Shown here piece by piece: positions 44,891 through 52,853 of a stretch of 64,000 nucleotides of DNA. The stretch is from Phycisphaerales bacterium. Lineage in GTDB: Bacteria; Planctomycetota; Phycisphaerae; Phycisphaerales; UBA1924. The DNA lies in contig JAVJVK010000013.1 in NCBI GenBank assembly GCA_040221175.1, forward strand, positions 248,001-312,000, written 5' to 3'. The notes under the pieces were generated by a model. That model was not told the origin of the DNA and did not search any database. It was given only the letters and a program-made list of their open reading frames with translations. The position numbers and the translations under genes were made by a program. Position 1 is the stretch's first letter. Every line of letters starts with the position of its first letter.

Positions 44891-46783
44891 ATGTCGAAGA
44901 CCCGCCCGTCCGTCTATGCCATTTCGGCGCTCGGCCTTGTTGCGAGTGCCGGCCTTGCCCAGAGCACTTTTCGATGGGCCAGCCCGGTGGATGGCGACTT
45001 CGAAGTCGCGGCCAATTGGCTGCCCGCGGTGGTGCCGGGGGCGACGGATACGGCGGTGTTGGGGGGTGTGGGGGCGTACACGGTCTTCGCCGCTGTTGGC
45101 GATGTGGGCGTGATCGATCTGGCGAACCCCGACGCGACGCTCCAGATCGTGCCGGGGCCATCGGGATCGCCCACCTTTGCCGTCGGCGATGTCATGGGGT
45201 CGGGCGTGCTCCAGATCGGGACAGGAGTCTTTGGCGAGTCTGCCCGTATGAACCTTCGCGGCCTTCTGGACGCCACCGTCGTGCTCCCGGGCCGTGCTGT
45301 TTTGTATAGCGGTGATGCCCGGCTTGGGCCATCGGCCGTCATCAGTGGGAGAGGCATGGTCGAGGGCACGTGGTCGGGCCCGGGCACGCTGCGCATCGAC
45401 GGGCCCGGGTTGCTCGACCTCGACGTCAGGTTCGAGGGCGTCACGCTGCACAGCTCGGGCGGCGGCACGCTCAACATCAATCGCGCGGTCGTGACCGATG
45501 CCACCATCGAGTCGACGGCCGACGGCGCGTACGTGAGCGGCGAGTCGACCGTGGTCGAGCGCTGCGTGTTCACGGGCCTGTACCGGGTCCAACCCGGCAA
45601 CACGATCAACCTCGGCGGCGGGAACGTCTTCGAGGACGGGCTGCACGTCGACGGCGGGCAGGTGCGGGTGTGGGACGGCCAGGCATTCGATTCGACGGTG
45701 CGGCTCGATGCGGGCAGCCTGGTCGGCCCGATCGGCGGCGTGGCGCTCCTGGAATCCGGCGGCCTCATTACCGGCACGGGCAGCGTCTCGGCCGCGTGGG
45801 CCGGCGACGGCACGATCGCCATCGACGAGCCCGGCACGCTCGGGTTCGGTGGCGAGTGCACCGGCGGCACGTTCCGGGCGAGCAACGGCGGCACGCTCGA
45901 TCTCGAAGGCGCGAGGCTGACCGGGGCCACGATCGAGGTCGGCGACGGTGGGCTCTTCCAAACCAATACCGCGACGTCGTTTACCGAAACCACCATCCTT
46001 GGCCAGTTCCGCGTGCGGCCGGACAACCAGCTCACGCTGGGCGAGGGCGTCGTGGCCGACGACGGCATCGTGGTCGGCGATTCGTCCGTGATCGCGATCG
46101 CCGAGCTCTCTGTGCTGCCCGAGACGGCGATCAACGCGCCGGTCATCCTTGACGGCGGGATCGCCGGCACACGGAGCGTTCTCAGGACGCTCCCCAGCCG
46201 CCGGGCCCGCATCGGCACCGGCGGGGTGGTCTCCGGTCGCGGCCAGTTGCAAGGCCGCTGGTTCCTCGACGGCACGCTGGCGCCGCGTGAGGGAAGCCAG
46301 GCTGGGCTCATCCGGCTGTGGGTGGACACCATCCTCAGCGTCGAGGCGACCGGGCGCGTGGAGATGTCGATCGCGGGCGCCGACGAGTCCGAGTTCGACC
46401 GGATCGTCGGCGCCGGCCCGACGCCCGAGCTGCGGCTGGGCGGCACGCTGGGGGTCCGCTTCGCCGATGGCTTCGAGCCCGCGGCGGGCGACCGCTTCGA
46501 GATCGTGAGCGTCGGCACCATCGAGGGCGAGTTCGCCGCCGTCGAGATCGATCCGGTTGCAGCCGTCGGCCCGGCCCACGTCGTCTACTCGGGGGACGCC
46601 ATCACCGTCGTCGTCTGCGCCGCCGATCGCGATGGCGATGGCGAACTCACGATCTTCGACTTTCTGGAGTTTCAGAACCAGTTCGACGCGGGCGATGCGC
46701 AGGCCGACCTGGACGCCGACGGCGCGCTGACGATCTTTGATTTTCTCGTCTTCCAGAACCGCTTCGCCGCCGGCTGCGGCTGA
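44891..46783 (+). CDS. Secreted beta-solenoid-like protein with GC-type dockerin tail
   Basis: 630 residues from the ATG at 44891 after GGGAGAGG. A signal peptide is present (YAISALGLVASAGLAQS). The body has many short glycine-rich strands in a repetitive pattern (GTGSVSAAWAGDGTIAIDEP, GGTFRASNGGTLDLEGARLT, ATIEVGDGGLF), the look of a right-handed beta-helix or autotransporter-like PEP-type passenger. The C-terminal tail carries DRDGDGELTIFDFLEFQNQF and DLDADGALTIFDFLVFQNRF and ends GCG, a GC-type dockerin with an extra Gly. It probably acts outside the cell. Its 3' end is 4 bp from the convergent FN3 paralogue 3. Confidence 0.8.
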   Translation: MSKTRPSVYAISALGLVASAGLAQSTFRWASPVDGDFEVAANWLPAVVPGATDTAVLGGVGAYTVFAAVGDVGVIDLANPDATLQIVPGPSGSPTFAVGDVMGSGVLQIGTGVFGESARMNLRGLLDATVVLPGRAVLYSGDARLGPSAVISGRGMVEGTWSGPGTLRIDGPGLLDLDVRFEGVTLHSSGGGTLNINRAVVTDATIESTADGAYVSGESTVVERCVFTGLYRVQPGNTINLGGGNVFEDGLHVDGGQVRVWDGQAFDSTVRLDAGSLVGPIGGVALLESGGLITGTGSVSAAWAGDGTIAIDEPGTLGFGGECTGGTFRASNGGTLDLEGARLTGATIEVGDGGLFQTNTATSFTETTILGQFRVRPDNQLTLGEGVVADDGIVVGDSSVIAIAELSVLPETAINAPVILDGGIAGTRSVLRTLPSRRARIGTGGVVSGRGQLQGRWFLDGTLAPREGSQAGLIRLWVDTILSVEATGRVEMSIAGADESEFDRIVGAGPTPELRLGGTLGVRFADGFEPAAGDRFEIVSVGTIEGEFAAVEIDPVAAVGPAHVVYSGDAITVVVCAADRDGDGELTIFDFLEFQNQFDAGDAQADLDADGALTIFDFLVFQNRFAAGCG

Positions 46784-46787
46784 GGCC

Positions 46788-47495
46788 CTACGCCGCGCGG
46801 CCGCGCTGGGCGGGCAACGCGCTGGCCAGCACCACGTCCTCGCCCGCCAGGCGCACCATGTGGATGGCTACCGGGCCGTCCTTGGTGGAGGTCTGGGCGG
46901 TGACCTTATAGATGACCACCACCGTGCCGGGGGGGATCGACGCGTCGGTGAACGAGCGCTTGCGGGCGGTGGTGAAGAACTCGAAGGGCGTGCCCCTGCC
47001 GCTCGACTGGCCCGACCACAGCGACCGATCCACGCGGTAGGTCACCCCGCGCACGCCGCGCGGGTGCTTGCAGGCAAAGTCGATCTTCAGCGTGCCCGTG
47101 GGGCCGACGAGCTGCACGTCGAAGCGCTCGGCCCGGCCCGGGGCGGGCAGGGGGCTGCGCGTGTCCGGGGCGGGCACGCGGGCGGCCGAGTAGATCGTTT
47201 GCGGGCTCGCGCTCGTGCGGGCGACCGCGCGGATGCGCGCCAGCAGCCCGCCCGCGTGGGCCCGCATGGCCGCGGTCGCCACGCGGCTCATGCCCGCGGC
47301 CGCGCGGTACTGATTGCGGGCCTGCTGGAGCTCCCGCCGTGCCTGGGCCGCGGTCTCGGCCAGAGCGGCCAGCTCCTGGACCTCCTCGTCCGTGAGCCGG
47401 AGGATGGCCTTGTGCTCGCTCCATCGCGTGGCCATCGCCTGGCACCAGGCGATGGCCTTGCCTGCCTGCTCGGGGATGGTGGGTGGTCGTGGCAT
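46788..47495 (-). CDS. Helical + beta-sandwich protein, FN3 paralogue 3 of 3
   Basis: 235 residues from the ATG at 47495 (MPRPPTIPEQAGKA). It is the most diverged of three paralogues but keeps the plan: a helical first half with RWSEHKAILRLTDEEVQELA where the others have PWTENxxxLxLS, a switch segment IYSAARVPAP matching YQLAQIxxP, then a beta-sandwich ending FTDASIPPGTVVVIYKVTAQ, matching FTDxxVPxG. No signal peptide. Upstream, past about 100 bp, lies 21-bp array C, just as paralogue 1 is backed by array A. Function unknown. Confidence 0.7.
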   Translation of the reverse strand: MPRPPTIPEQAGKAIAWCQAMATRWSEHKAILRLTDEEVQELAALAETAAQARRELQQARNQYRAAAGMSRVATAAMRAHAGGLLARIRAVARTSASPQTIYSAARVPAPDTRSPLPAPGRAERFDVQLVGPTGTLKIDFACKHPRGVRGVTYRVDRSLWSGQSSGRGTPFEFFTTARKRSFTDASIPPGTVVVIYKVTAQTSTKDGPVAIHMVRLAGEDVVLASALPAQRGRAA

Positions 47496-47593
47496 GGTCT
47501 TCTGGCTCCCTGGTAGTTGGTCCTGCGAGGTCGGCTCCGTGCGCGGGCCGCGGCGGCCCGTCCGGTGTGTCATCGATCCCACACCAACCGGGC

Positions 47594-47761
47594 TTGAGCC
47601 AAAGTGCGCCGGCCGGGCCAACGGGGGCGCTCGGCCCGGCACCGCGAGCGCCCGCAACGTCCGAGAATGCGCTCGATCTGCCACGCTGGGGCCTCGTCGC
47701 GGCATCAAGAGGCCTCGCCGCGACGGTTCGAGCGCACGGATCGACGATTCGTGCGCTCGAA
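47594..47761. repeat. 21-bp tandem array C (eight units) in the 323-bp divergent gap
   Basis: Units start at 47594, 47615, 47636, 47657, 47678, 47699, 47720 and 47741. Only a shared column pattern remains, with TGCGCTCG/GAGCGC-like bases near position 12 of each unit, and the period is exactly 21. It fills half of the gap between FN3 paralogue 3 and the zinc-ribbon gene (47496-47818). The remaining gap shows no gene. Frames are open through it on both strands; I treat it as non-coding. Confidence 0.7.
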
Positions 47762-47818
47762 CCGGCGGGGCGGGGTGGTGGGGCGCGGGCGCACCCCGTG
47801 GCGGGGCTACCGTCGGCG

Positions 47819-48520
47819 ATGGGGGCGGCGCGGCCACGCATCCTGACGCCGCGACTGGTCGCGGTGGCGCTGGCGGCCGGGGTGCTGCTGGCGGCGCTCA
47901 GCGTGCCGGCGGGGGCGATCGCCATGCAGCGGCGGGCGAGCGCCATGCCGACGGCGGTCGCCGGCCCGCCCGTCTTCGCCCTGGCCGAGTACTCCAAGCG
48001 CGATGGCCACATCGTGCTGGTGACGCGGCGGGACTTTCCGACCGGCACGATCCATCGCGCCATGAGCGCCCCCGACGGGGCGTCGTGGGTGCTGGCGATG
48101 GCGGCGGGCATCCCCAATGCCGGGTTGGTCGAGCGCGACGCCCGGCCCGGCCCGCTCCGAGAACCGCTGGACGGCCGCGATCGCTGGAGCGAGATGCGCT
48201 CGGCGGGCTGGCCGTTTGCGGCGGCCTTCGGCGTCGAGCGATCGACGACCGGCGGCATGACGCGGAAGGCCGGCCTGTGGGAGGTGGCCGCGCTGGGGCG
48301 GACCTGGGTGGTGCCCTACGCCCCGCGGTGGCCGGGCCTGCTGGCCAACACGCTGTTCTACGCGGGCCTCGTGCTGGCCATCCTCGCGTGGCTGCGGGCG
48401 CGCACGATGCGCCGCCGCCGCGCCGCGGGCCGGTGCCTGGCGTGCGGGTACGAGCTCGGCGCGGGCGTGGAGCGGTGCCCCGAGTGCGGGCTGGCGCAGG
48501 AAGCGGGCCATGGGCGATAG
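47819..48520 (+). CDS. Membrane protein with C-terminal zinc ribbon
   Basis: 233 residues. An N-terminal membrane helix (LVAVALAAGVLLAALSVPAG), a periplasmic stretch of about 140 residues (GHIVLVTRRDFPTGTIHRAM and others, no recognised domain), a second helix (LLANTLFYAGLVLAILAWL) and a cytoplasmic arginine-rich tail ending CLACGYELGAGVERCPECG. The same ribbon ends 361-930 and 6156-6620. The stop lies inside a heptamer array. It precedes the secretion operon in the same direction, separated by 128 bp, but a functional tie is not shown. Confidence 0.7.
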   Translation: MGAARPRILTPRLVAVALAAGVLLAALSVPAGAIAMQRRASAMPTAVAGPPVFALAEYSKRDGHIVLVTRRDFPTGTIHRAMSAPDGASWVLAMAAGIPNAGLVERDARPGPLREPLDGRDRWSEMRSAGWPFAAAFGVERSTTGGMTRKAGLWEVAALGRTWVVPYAPRWPGLLANTLFYAGLVLAILAWLRARTMRRRRAAGRCLACGYELGAGVERCPECGLAQEAGHGR

Positions 48521-48611
48521 GCGATGGGCCACGGGGCCAGAGAAGGAGAGCCTCCTCTTCTCGGACGCCCAGTGTCCGATGCTCGCGGCCCACTGCCCAC
48601 TGCCCGCTGCC
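48505..48611. repeat. Inverted heptamer arrays around a hairpin core
   Basis: Left array GGGCCAT, GGGCGAT, AGGCGAT, GGGCCAC, GGGGCCA (48505-48539), a purine/pyrimidine core with AGAAGGAG...CTCCTCTTCT and CGGAC...GTCCG pairings, and a right array CACTGCC, CACTGCC, CGCTGCC (48591-48611) that reads as the complement of the left. The plan matches 18535-18649 with different units. It ends 38 bp before gspF. Confidence 0.65.
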
Positions 48612-48648
48612 TGAAGCCGAATCCCTTCCCCCACGCGTAACCTTCCCC

Positions 48649-49839
48649 ATGCCCACCTTCCGCTACCAGGCCGTCGACGCGAACGGGCAGGCCGTTGTTG
48701 GCACGCTCGCGGGCGCCAGCGAGGCGGCGATCCTGGGCGAGCTGGCCGAGCGGAGCCTGGTGCCCGTCGAGGTCACCGCCCAGAAGCCCAAGGCGTCGTT
48801 CCGACGCAAGGGCCTGGGCCCGCGGCAGCTCGCCACGGCCTACCAGCAGGTGGCCGACCTCTTGCGCGCGGGCGTGCCGCTGATGCGGGCCATCACGCTG
48901 CTGGCCCGCGGCAAGAGCAAGCCGCGAAGGGCCGAGATCTTCCGCCAGCTGGCCGAGGGGGTCAGCCGGGGCGAAGAACTCGCCGACGCCATGGCCGCCC
49001 AGGAGGGGGTGTTTCCGCAGACCCACATCGCCATGGTGCGGGCCGGGGAGAAGGGCGGGAGCCTGGAGCCGGTCTTGGTGCGCCTGGCGGGCATGGTCAA
49101 GGCCCAGGCCGAGATGCGGGCCAAGCTGTTCGGGGCCCTGGCGTACCCGGCGGTGCTGGTGTTCGTGGGTGTGGGCGTGCTGGGGCTGATCTTTGGTTTG
49201 TTCCTGCCCATGTTCGGCGACGTGCTCGAGCAGGTCGACCCCATGCCGCCCATCACCGTGGCCCTGTTCGCCATCAGCGCGGCGGTGACCAGCAAGGGGC
49301 CGATCACCGCCATCGTGCTGGGCGTGCTGGGGTTCATCGCCTGGCGGCTGAGCAAGCGGCCGGACGTGAGCCGGGCCATCGCCGTGGCCAAGACGCGGGC
49401 CCCGGTGCTGGGGCCGCTGGTGCGGTCGATCGCGGTGGCGCGGTTCTGCCGGACATTCGGGACGATGCTGGCCAACGGCGTGCCGGTCCTGGCCGCCATG
49501 CGCATCGCCGAGGACGCCGCGGGCAACGTGCTCCTGAAGGAAGCCGTGGCCCGGGCGAGCGAGGCGGTGAAGGCGGGCGAGCCCCTCGCCGGGCCGCTGG
49601 GCGTGAGCGGGCTGTTCGACGAGGACGTGATCGAGATGATCTCGGTGGGCGAGAGCGCCAACAACCTGGCCGATGTGCTGGAAACGATCGCCGAGACGAT
49701 CGAGACGCGGGTCGAGCGGCTGCTGTCGACCGCGGTGGCGCTGGTGGGGCCCATGATGCTGCTGGGGCTGGCGGTGGTGGTGGCCTTTGTGGCTATCGGA
49801 CTGATCTTGCCGATGCTGGAGCTCAGCGACGTGGGCTGA
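48649..49839 (+). CDS. gspF: Type II secretion inner-membrane protein GspF
   Basis: 396 residues, N-terminus MPTFRYQAVDANGQAVVGTL as in GspF/PilC. Two homologous GspF domains (about 62-185 and 265-390) each begin with a cytoplasmic helical bundle (LATAYQQVADLLRAGVPLMR; ARFCRTFGTMLANGVPVLAA) with the acidic Ca-site residues and end in membrane helices (YPAVLVFVGVGVLGLIFGLF; LVGPMMLLGLAVVVAFVAIG). It forms the inner-membrane platform that, with GspE ATPase, drives pseudopilus assembly. No gspE is found before or after it in the window. Three hairpins separate it from gspG. Confidence 0.93.
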   Translation: MPTFRYQAVDANGQAVVGTLAGASEAAILGELAERSLVPVEVTAQKPKASFRRKGLGPRQLATAYQQVADLLRAGVPLMRAITLLARGKSKPRRAEIFRQLAEGVSRGEELADAMAAQEGVFPQTHIAMVRAGEKGGSLEPVLVRLAGMVKAQAEMRAKLFGALAYPAVLVFVGVGVLGLIFGLFLPMFGDVLEQVDPMPPITVALFAISAAVTSKGPITAIVLGVLGFIAWRLSKRPDVSRAIAVAKTRAPVLGPLVRSIAVARFCRTFGTMLANGVPVLAAMRIAEDAAGNVLLKEAVARASEAVKAGEPLAGPLGVSGLFDEDVIEMISVGESANNLADVLETIAETIETRVERLLSTAVALVGPMMLLGLAVVVAFVAIGLILPMLELSDVG

Positions 49840-49874
49840 TCGCCCGGCGGCGGTCGCGCGCGGCGGCTTTTCGC

Positions 49875-49895
49875 ACCGGCGGGCGTTACGCCGGT
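49875..49895 (+). terminator. Hairpin between gspF and gspG
   Basis: Stem ACCGGCG-GGCGTTA-CGCCGGT, perfect over 7 bp, 35 bp after the gspF stop, followed by an AT-richer stretch (AGCTAGCGTAAACTAATCCA) in which TAAACT (49909-49914) could be a -10. GGGCC-ATTC-GGCCC follows. The 162-bp gap may thus end one transcript and start another. Confidence 0.45.
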
Positions 49896-50001
49896 CGGTA
49901 AGCTAGCGTAAACTAATCCACAGGGCCATTCGGCCCGGTGCGATGGATTGATCAAGGAACTGGGGCGGGCCCCTGGCCCGGGCCGAAGGGGTGACGGAAC
50001 G

Positions 50002-50529
50002 ATGCACACGACGACGGAGCGCCGCGAAGAAAATCGGAAGTCCATGGCTCGCAAGCGGTTGCAGCGGCGGGCCTTCTCGCTGATCGAGATCATGATCGTC
50101 CTGGCGATCATCGTCATGATCAGCGGGCTGGTGGGCTTCGCCCTGCTCAGCCGCCGCGACGAGGCCAAGGTGAACGAGGCGGAGATCAAGATCAACACCC
50201 TCAAGGGCGCCCTGCTGGACTTCAACCGCCGCTACGGCCGCTACCCGACCGAGGACGAGGGTCTGGCCGTGCTGTGGAGCAGTTCGACGGTCGACCCGGA
50301 GCTGGAAGACCAGTGGTCCGAGTCGGTCAGCGAGGCCATGCCCAACGACCCCTGGGGCAACCCGTGGGAGTACAACCCCGAGGGCCTGCGTCGCGAGGGG
50401 TACTACGACCTCTCGAGCAACGGCCCCGACGGCGAGCCGGAGACCGAGGACGACATCTACGCCTGGGACGAGGACGAGGACGGCATGGGCGGCAGCGAGG
50501 GCCTAGCGCCCCCGCCGCCGGCCGGCTGA
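50002..50529 (+). CDS. gspG: Major pseudopilin GspG
   Basis: 175 residues; a start at 50044 is an alternative. The type IV prepilin motif is RRAFSLIEIMIVLAIIVMIS, with Ala rather than the usual Gly before the cleavage point, and Glu at +5. The body matches GspG: RRYGRYPTEDEGLAVLW, the NDPWGNPWEYNPEG block, YYDLSSNGPDGEPETEDDIY, then a C-terminal acidic DEDEDGMGG loop likely to bind calcium. A proline tail is extra. It forms the shaft of the periplasmic pseudopilus. Confidence 0.93.
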   Translation: MHTTTERREENRKSMARKRLQRRAFSLIEIMIVLAIIVMISGLVGFALLSRRDEAKVNEAEIKINTLKGALLDFNRRYGRYPTEDEGLAVLWSSSTVDPELEDQWSESVSEAMPNDPWGNPWEYNPEGLRREGYYDLSSNGPDGEPETEDDIYAWDEDEDGMGGSEGLAPPPPAG

Positions 50530-50601
50530 GGCGTCCGGTTCGCGTTCCCGGAGGAACGCCAGGGTCCGACAGGAGGGTCTGCAAGGGGAGGTGTCCGGTC
50601 C

Positions 50602-51681
50602 ATGCACCGCCGTCGCGGCTTCACGCTCATCGAGGTGCTGGTGGCCCTCGGGCTGCTCGTGGTGATCACGTCGCTGGCCCTGCCGGTGGCGCTGACCAAC
50701 ACCCAGGCCGCCCGGGCCCGCACGGCCGAGCGCGTGCTGACGCTCTCGCCCGCCGTGGCGCGGGGCGAGGCCCAGCGCCGGGGCGTGCCCGTGGCGCTGG
50801 TGCTGGCGCCGACCGAGGACGGGCAGGGCCTGCGACTGCTCGTGGTCCGCGAGCCGCAGGCCGGCTCGGACGACGCCGCCGATCAGGCCGCCGACCCGCA
50901 GGACGTGACGACCTGGCCGGCGGTCGACCAGCCCAGGCAGCTGCCCGAGGGCACGCGGCTGTGGCGGGGCGACATGGACGAACTGGAGGCCTTCGAAGCG
51001 CGCCGCCAGCTGGACGCGGCCGCCGACGCCGGGAGCGACGGCGGCGACGCCATGCTCGATCGGGCCTTTGCCGAGCCCGCTGCGCCCATGGCCCCCGCGG
51101 GCGCGCTGGACGATCGTCCCGATGCGGTGACGCTGGCGTGGTACCTCAGCGATGGGTCGGCCGTGGCCGGTGACGCCACGGTGGTGCGGCTGGCCGACGG
51201 GCGCGTCGTTCGGGCGCGGATCGAGCCGCTGGTGGGCCGGCTGCTGTTTACCAGGGCGCCCGAACTGGAAGAGAGCGCGCAAGCGCAGGACCCGACCGAT
51301 GAGGACCCGGCCGATCCGAACCGGGCCCCCGCGGGCGAGTCGGACCCTGTCGACGGGCCGCCCATGGACGATGCGGGCAGCCCGGAGGGCAGGCCCGCGC
51401 CCGGCTTCGATCCGCTGGAGTTCGACGGGCCGCAGTTCGAGCAGCGCGCCTTCGATCGACCGGAATTCGACGAGCGTGCCTTCGACCCGCTGGAGTTCGA
51501 TCGGCCCGAGTTCAATCGGCCCGAGTTTGATCCGCTCGAGTTCGACCCCTTGGCGTTCGATCGGCTCGAATTCGATTCGCTGGAACCCGACGACCGCCGG
51601 GAGGGCGAGGATGCCTCCGGGCAGCCGCAAGAGAAGGACGGCGCCACGCGCACGAACCCGGAGCCGCCCCAACCGAGATAG
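50602..51681 (+). CDS. gspH: GspH-like minor pseudopilin with pentapeptide-repeat tail
   Basis: 359 residues after GGGGAGG. The prepilin motif is RRRGFTLIEVLVALGLLVVI with Gly before the cut and Glu at +5. A pilin-like beta region follows (VARGEAQRRGVPVALVLAPT ... LAWYLSDGSAVAGDATVVRL), then an acidic linker. Residues 269-328 are twelve perfect-length pentapeptides of form F-D/E-x-x-E/A (FDPLE, FDGPQ, FEQRA, FDRPE, ...), then a charged tail. Minor pseudopilins of this type are normally 150-200 residues, so the repeat tail is an addition. Assignment to GspH is from position and motif. Confidence 0.85.
   Translation: MHRRRGFTLIEVLVALGLLVVITSLALPVALTNTQAARARTAERVLTLSPAVARGEAQRRGVPVALVLAPTEDGQGLRLLVVREPQAGSDDAADQAADPQDVTTWPAVDQPRQLPEGTRLWRGDMDELEAFEARRQLDAAADAGSDGGDAMLDRAFAEPAAPMAPAGALDDRPDAVTLAWYLSDGSAVAGDATVVRLADGRVVRARIEPLVGRLLFTRAPELEESAQAQDPTDEDPADPNRAPAGESDPVDGPPMDDAGSPEGRPAPGFDPLEFDGPQFEQRAFDRPEFDERAFDPLEFDRPEFNRPEFDPLEFDPLAFDRLEFDSLEPDDRREGEDASGQPQEKDGATRTNPEPPQPR
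51406..51585 (+). repeat. 15-bp coding tandem repeat, twelve units, in gspH
   Basis: Consensus TTCGATCGGCCCGAG with the first five bases nearly invariant. Period 15 without an indel over 180 bp. The unit resembles the TTCGAA-headed units of array A in bases as well as order. It encodes the FDxxE pentapeptides. Confidence 0.93.
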
Positions 51682-52170
51682 ATGATGCGACCGAGCACGC
51701 GGCGGAGCCGCAGGCCAATCGAGCGACAGGGACGTCCACGCCCGCACCGGCGCGCGGGGTTCGTGCTGCTCGACCTCGTGCTGGCGCTGGCCATGTTCGT
51801 GGTGGGCGGGCTTGCCGTGCTCAGCCAGCTGGACTTCGGGGCCCGGCGGATCATCGACGCCGAGCAGCGCATGGGCGCCACCGGGGTGGCGCGCACGGCC
51901 CTGGGCCTGCTCGAGAGCGGGGCCATGAGCGACCGCGAGCTGACCGGGCCCGCCAGCGCGTGGGCCACGCCCGAGGGCGCCGCCGTCGGCGACGACGCGA
52001 TGGCCGAATGGATGTGCGAGGTGGACATCGAGCCCAGCGAGTGGCCGGGGCTTTCGCTGGCGACCGTGCGCGTGCGCCGGGCCGTCGTCGGCGCCGGGGC
52101 GGGCGAGGGGCCGGTGCTGGCCACGCTGCACCAGCTGGTGCCGACCGAGCCGGTGGGGGGTGGCCCATGA
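51682..52170 (+). CDS. gspI: GspI-like minor pseudopilin
   Basis: 162 residues, ATG directly after the gspH stop. The prepilin motif HRRAGFVLLDLVLALAMFVV has Gly before the cut and Asp in place of Glu at +5, as tolerated in some minor pseudopilins. The remainder is short with no recognised motif (AEWMCEVDIEPSEWPGLSLA). It overlaps gspJ by ATGA. Minor pseudopilins I-J-K cap the pseudopilus tip. Confidence 0.82.
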   Translation: MMRPSTRRSRRPIERQGRPRPHRRAGFVLLDLVLALAMFVVGGLAVLSQLDFGARRIIDAEQRMGATGVARTALGLLESGAMSDRELTGPASAWATPEGAAVGDDAMAEWMCEVDIEPSEWPGLSLATVRVRRAVVGAGAGEGPVLATLHQLVPTEPVGGGP

Positions 52171-52853
52171 CCGGTCTGCGGGCGCATCGCGGTGGCTTCA
52201 CGATGCTGGAGGTGATGGTCGCAATCGGGATCCTGGTGGTCCTGAGCGCGGCCCTGATCACGTTCACGTTCGGGCTTGCCGGTCGGCGGGACCGGCTGGT
52301 CCGCGAGGGCGAGCGTGCCGCGATGCTGGCGCGCGTGCTTGATCGGGTCGAGCGCATCGCCGCGACCGCGCCCGACCATGCCCGCCACGGCGACGACTGG
52401 CTGGAGCTGCGGGGCCGCGGCGTGTGGCCCGCGGTCGGGCGCGCGGGCGTGCCGGCCGGGCCCATGGACTTCACGGGCCGGCTGGCGTTTTCTGAGGACG
52501 CCGGCGAGCTGACGTGGACCGAGACGAATAGCCGGGGCGAGTCGGTGGAACTCGTGGTGACCGACGTGCAGGCCGTGCTGGTCGATCACTTCGACGACCT
52601 GGTGACCGCGTCGGACCGCCAGCCGCCGCTGCGCGTGTGCCTCTGGCTCGCGCCGGTCGGCGTCGCCCGGGCCCCGGCCGATCGCGAATCGAGCGAGATG
52701 CCGGCGCCCCAGCCCGAGATGGAAATGCCCGGGCTGGACGAGGCATTGCTGCCCGAGCGGCCCGCGGACGTGGCGTTCGTCGTGGCCGGGCCGATGGCCG
52801 GGATCGGGCAGAGCGGTCCTGACGAGGATGATCCGATGGGGGCGACCCCATGA
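52167..52853 (+). CDS. gspJ: GspJ-like minor pseudopilin
   Basis: 228 residues. Prepilin motif AHRGGFTMLEVMVAIGILVV. The mature protein has a beta-rich mid-part (WLELRGRGVWPAVGRAGVPA) and an acidic/proline tail (EMPAPQPEMEMPGLDEALLP) that is not usual. Overlaps by four bases at both ends with gspI and gspK. Identity as GspJ rests on order and length. Confidence 0.82.
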   Translation: MTGLRAHRGGFTMLEVMVAIGILVVLSAALITFTFGLAGRRDRLVREGERAAMLARVLDRVERIAATAPDHARHGDDWLELRGRGVWPAVGRAGVPAGPMDFTGRLAFSEDAGELTWTETNSRGESVELVVTDVQAVLVDHFDDLVTASDRQPPLRVCLWLAPVGVARAPADRESSEMPAPQPEMEMPGLDEALLPERPADVAFVVAGPMAGIGQSGPDEDDPMGATP

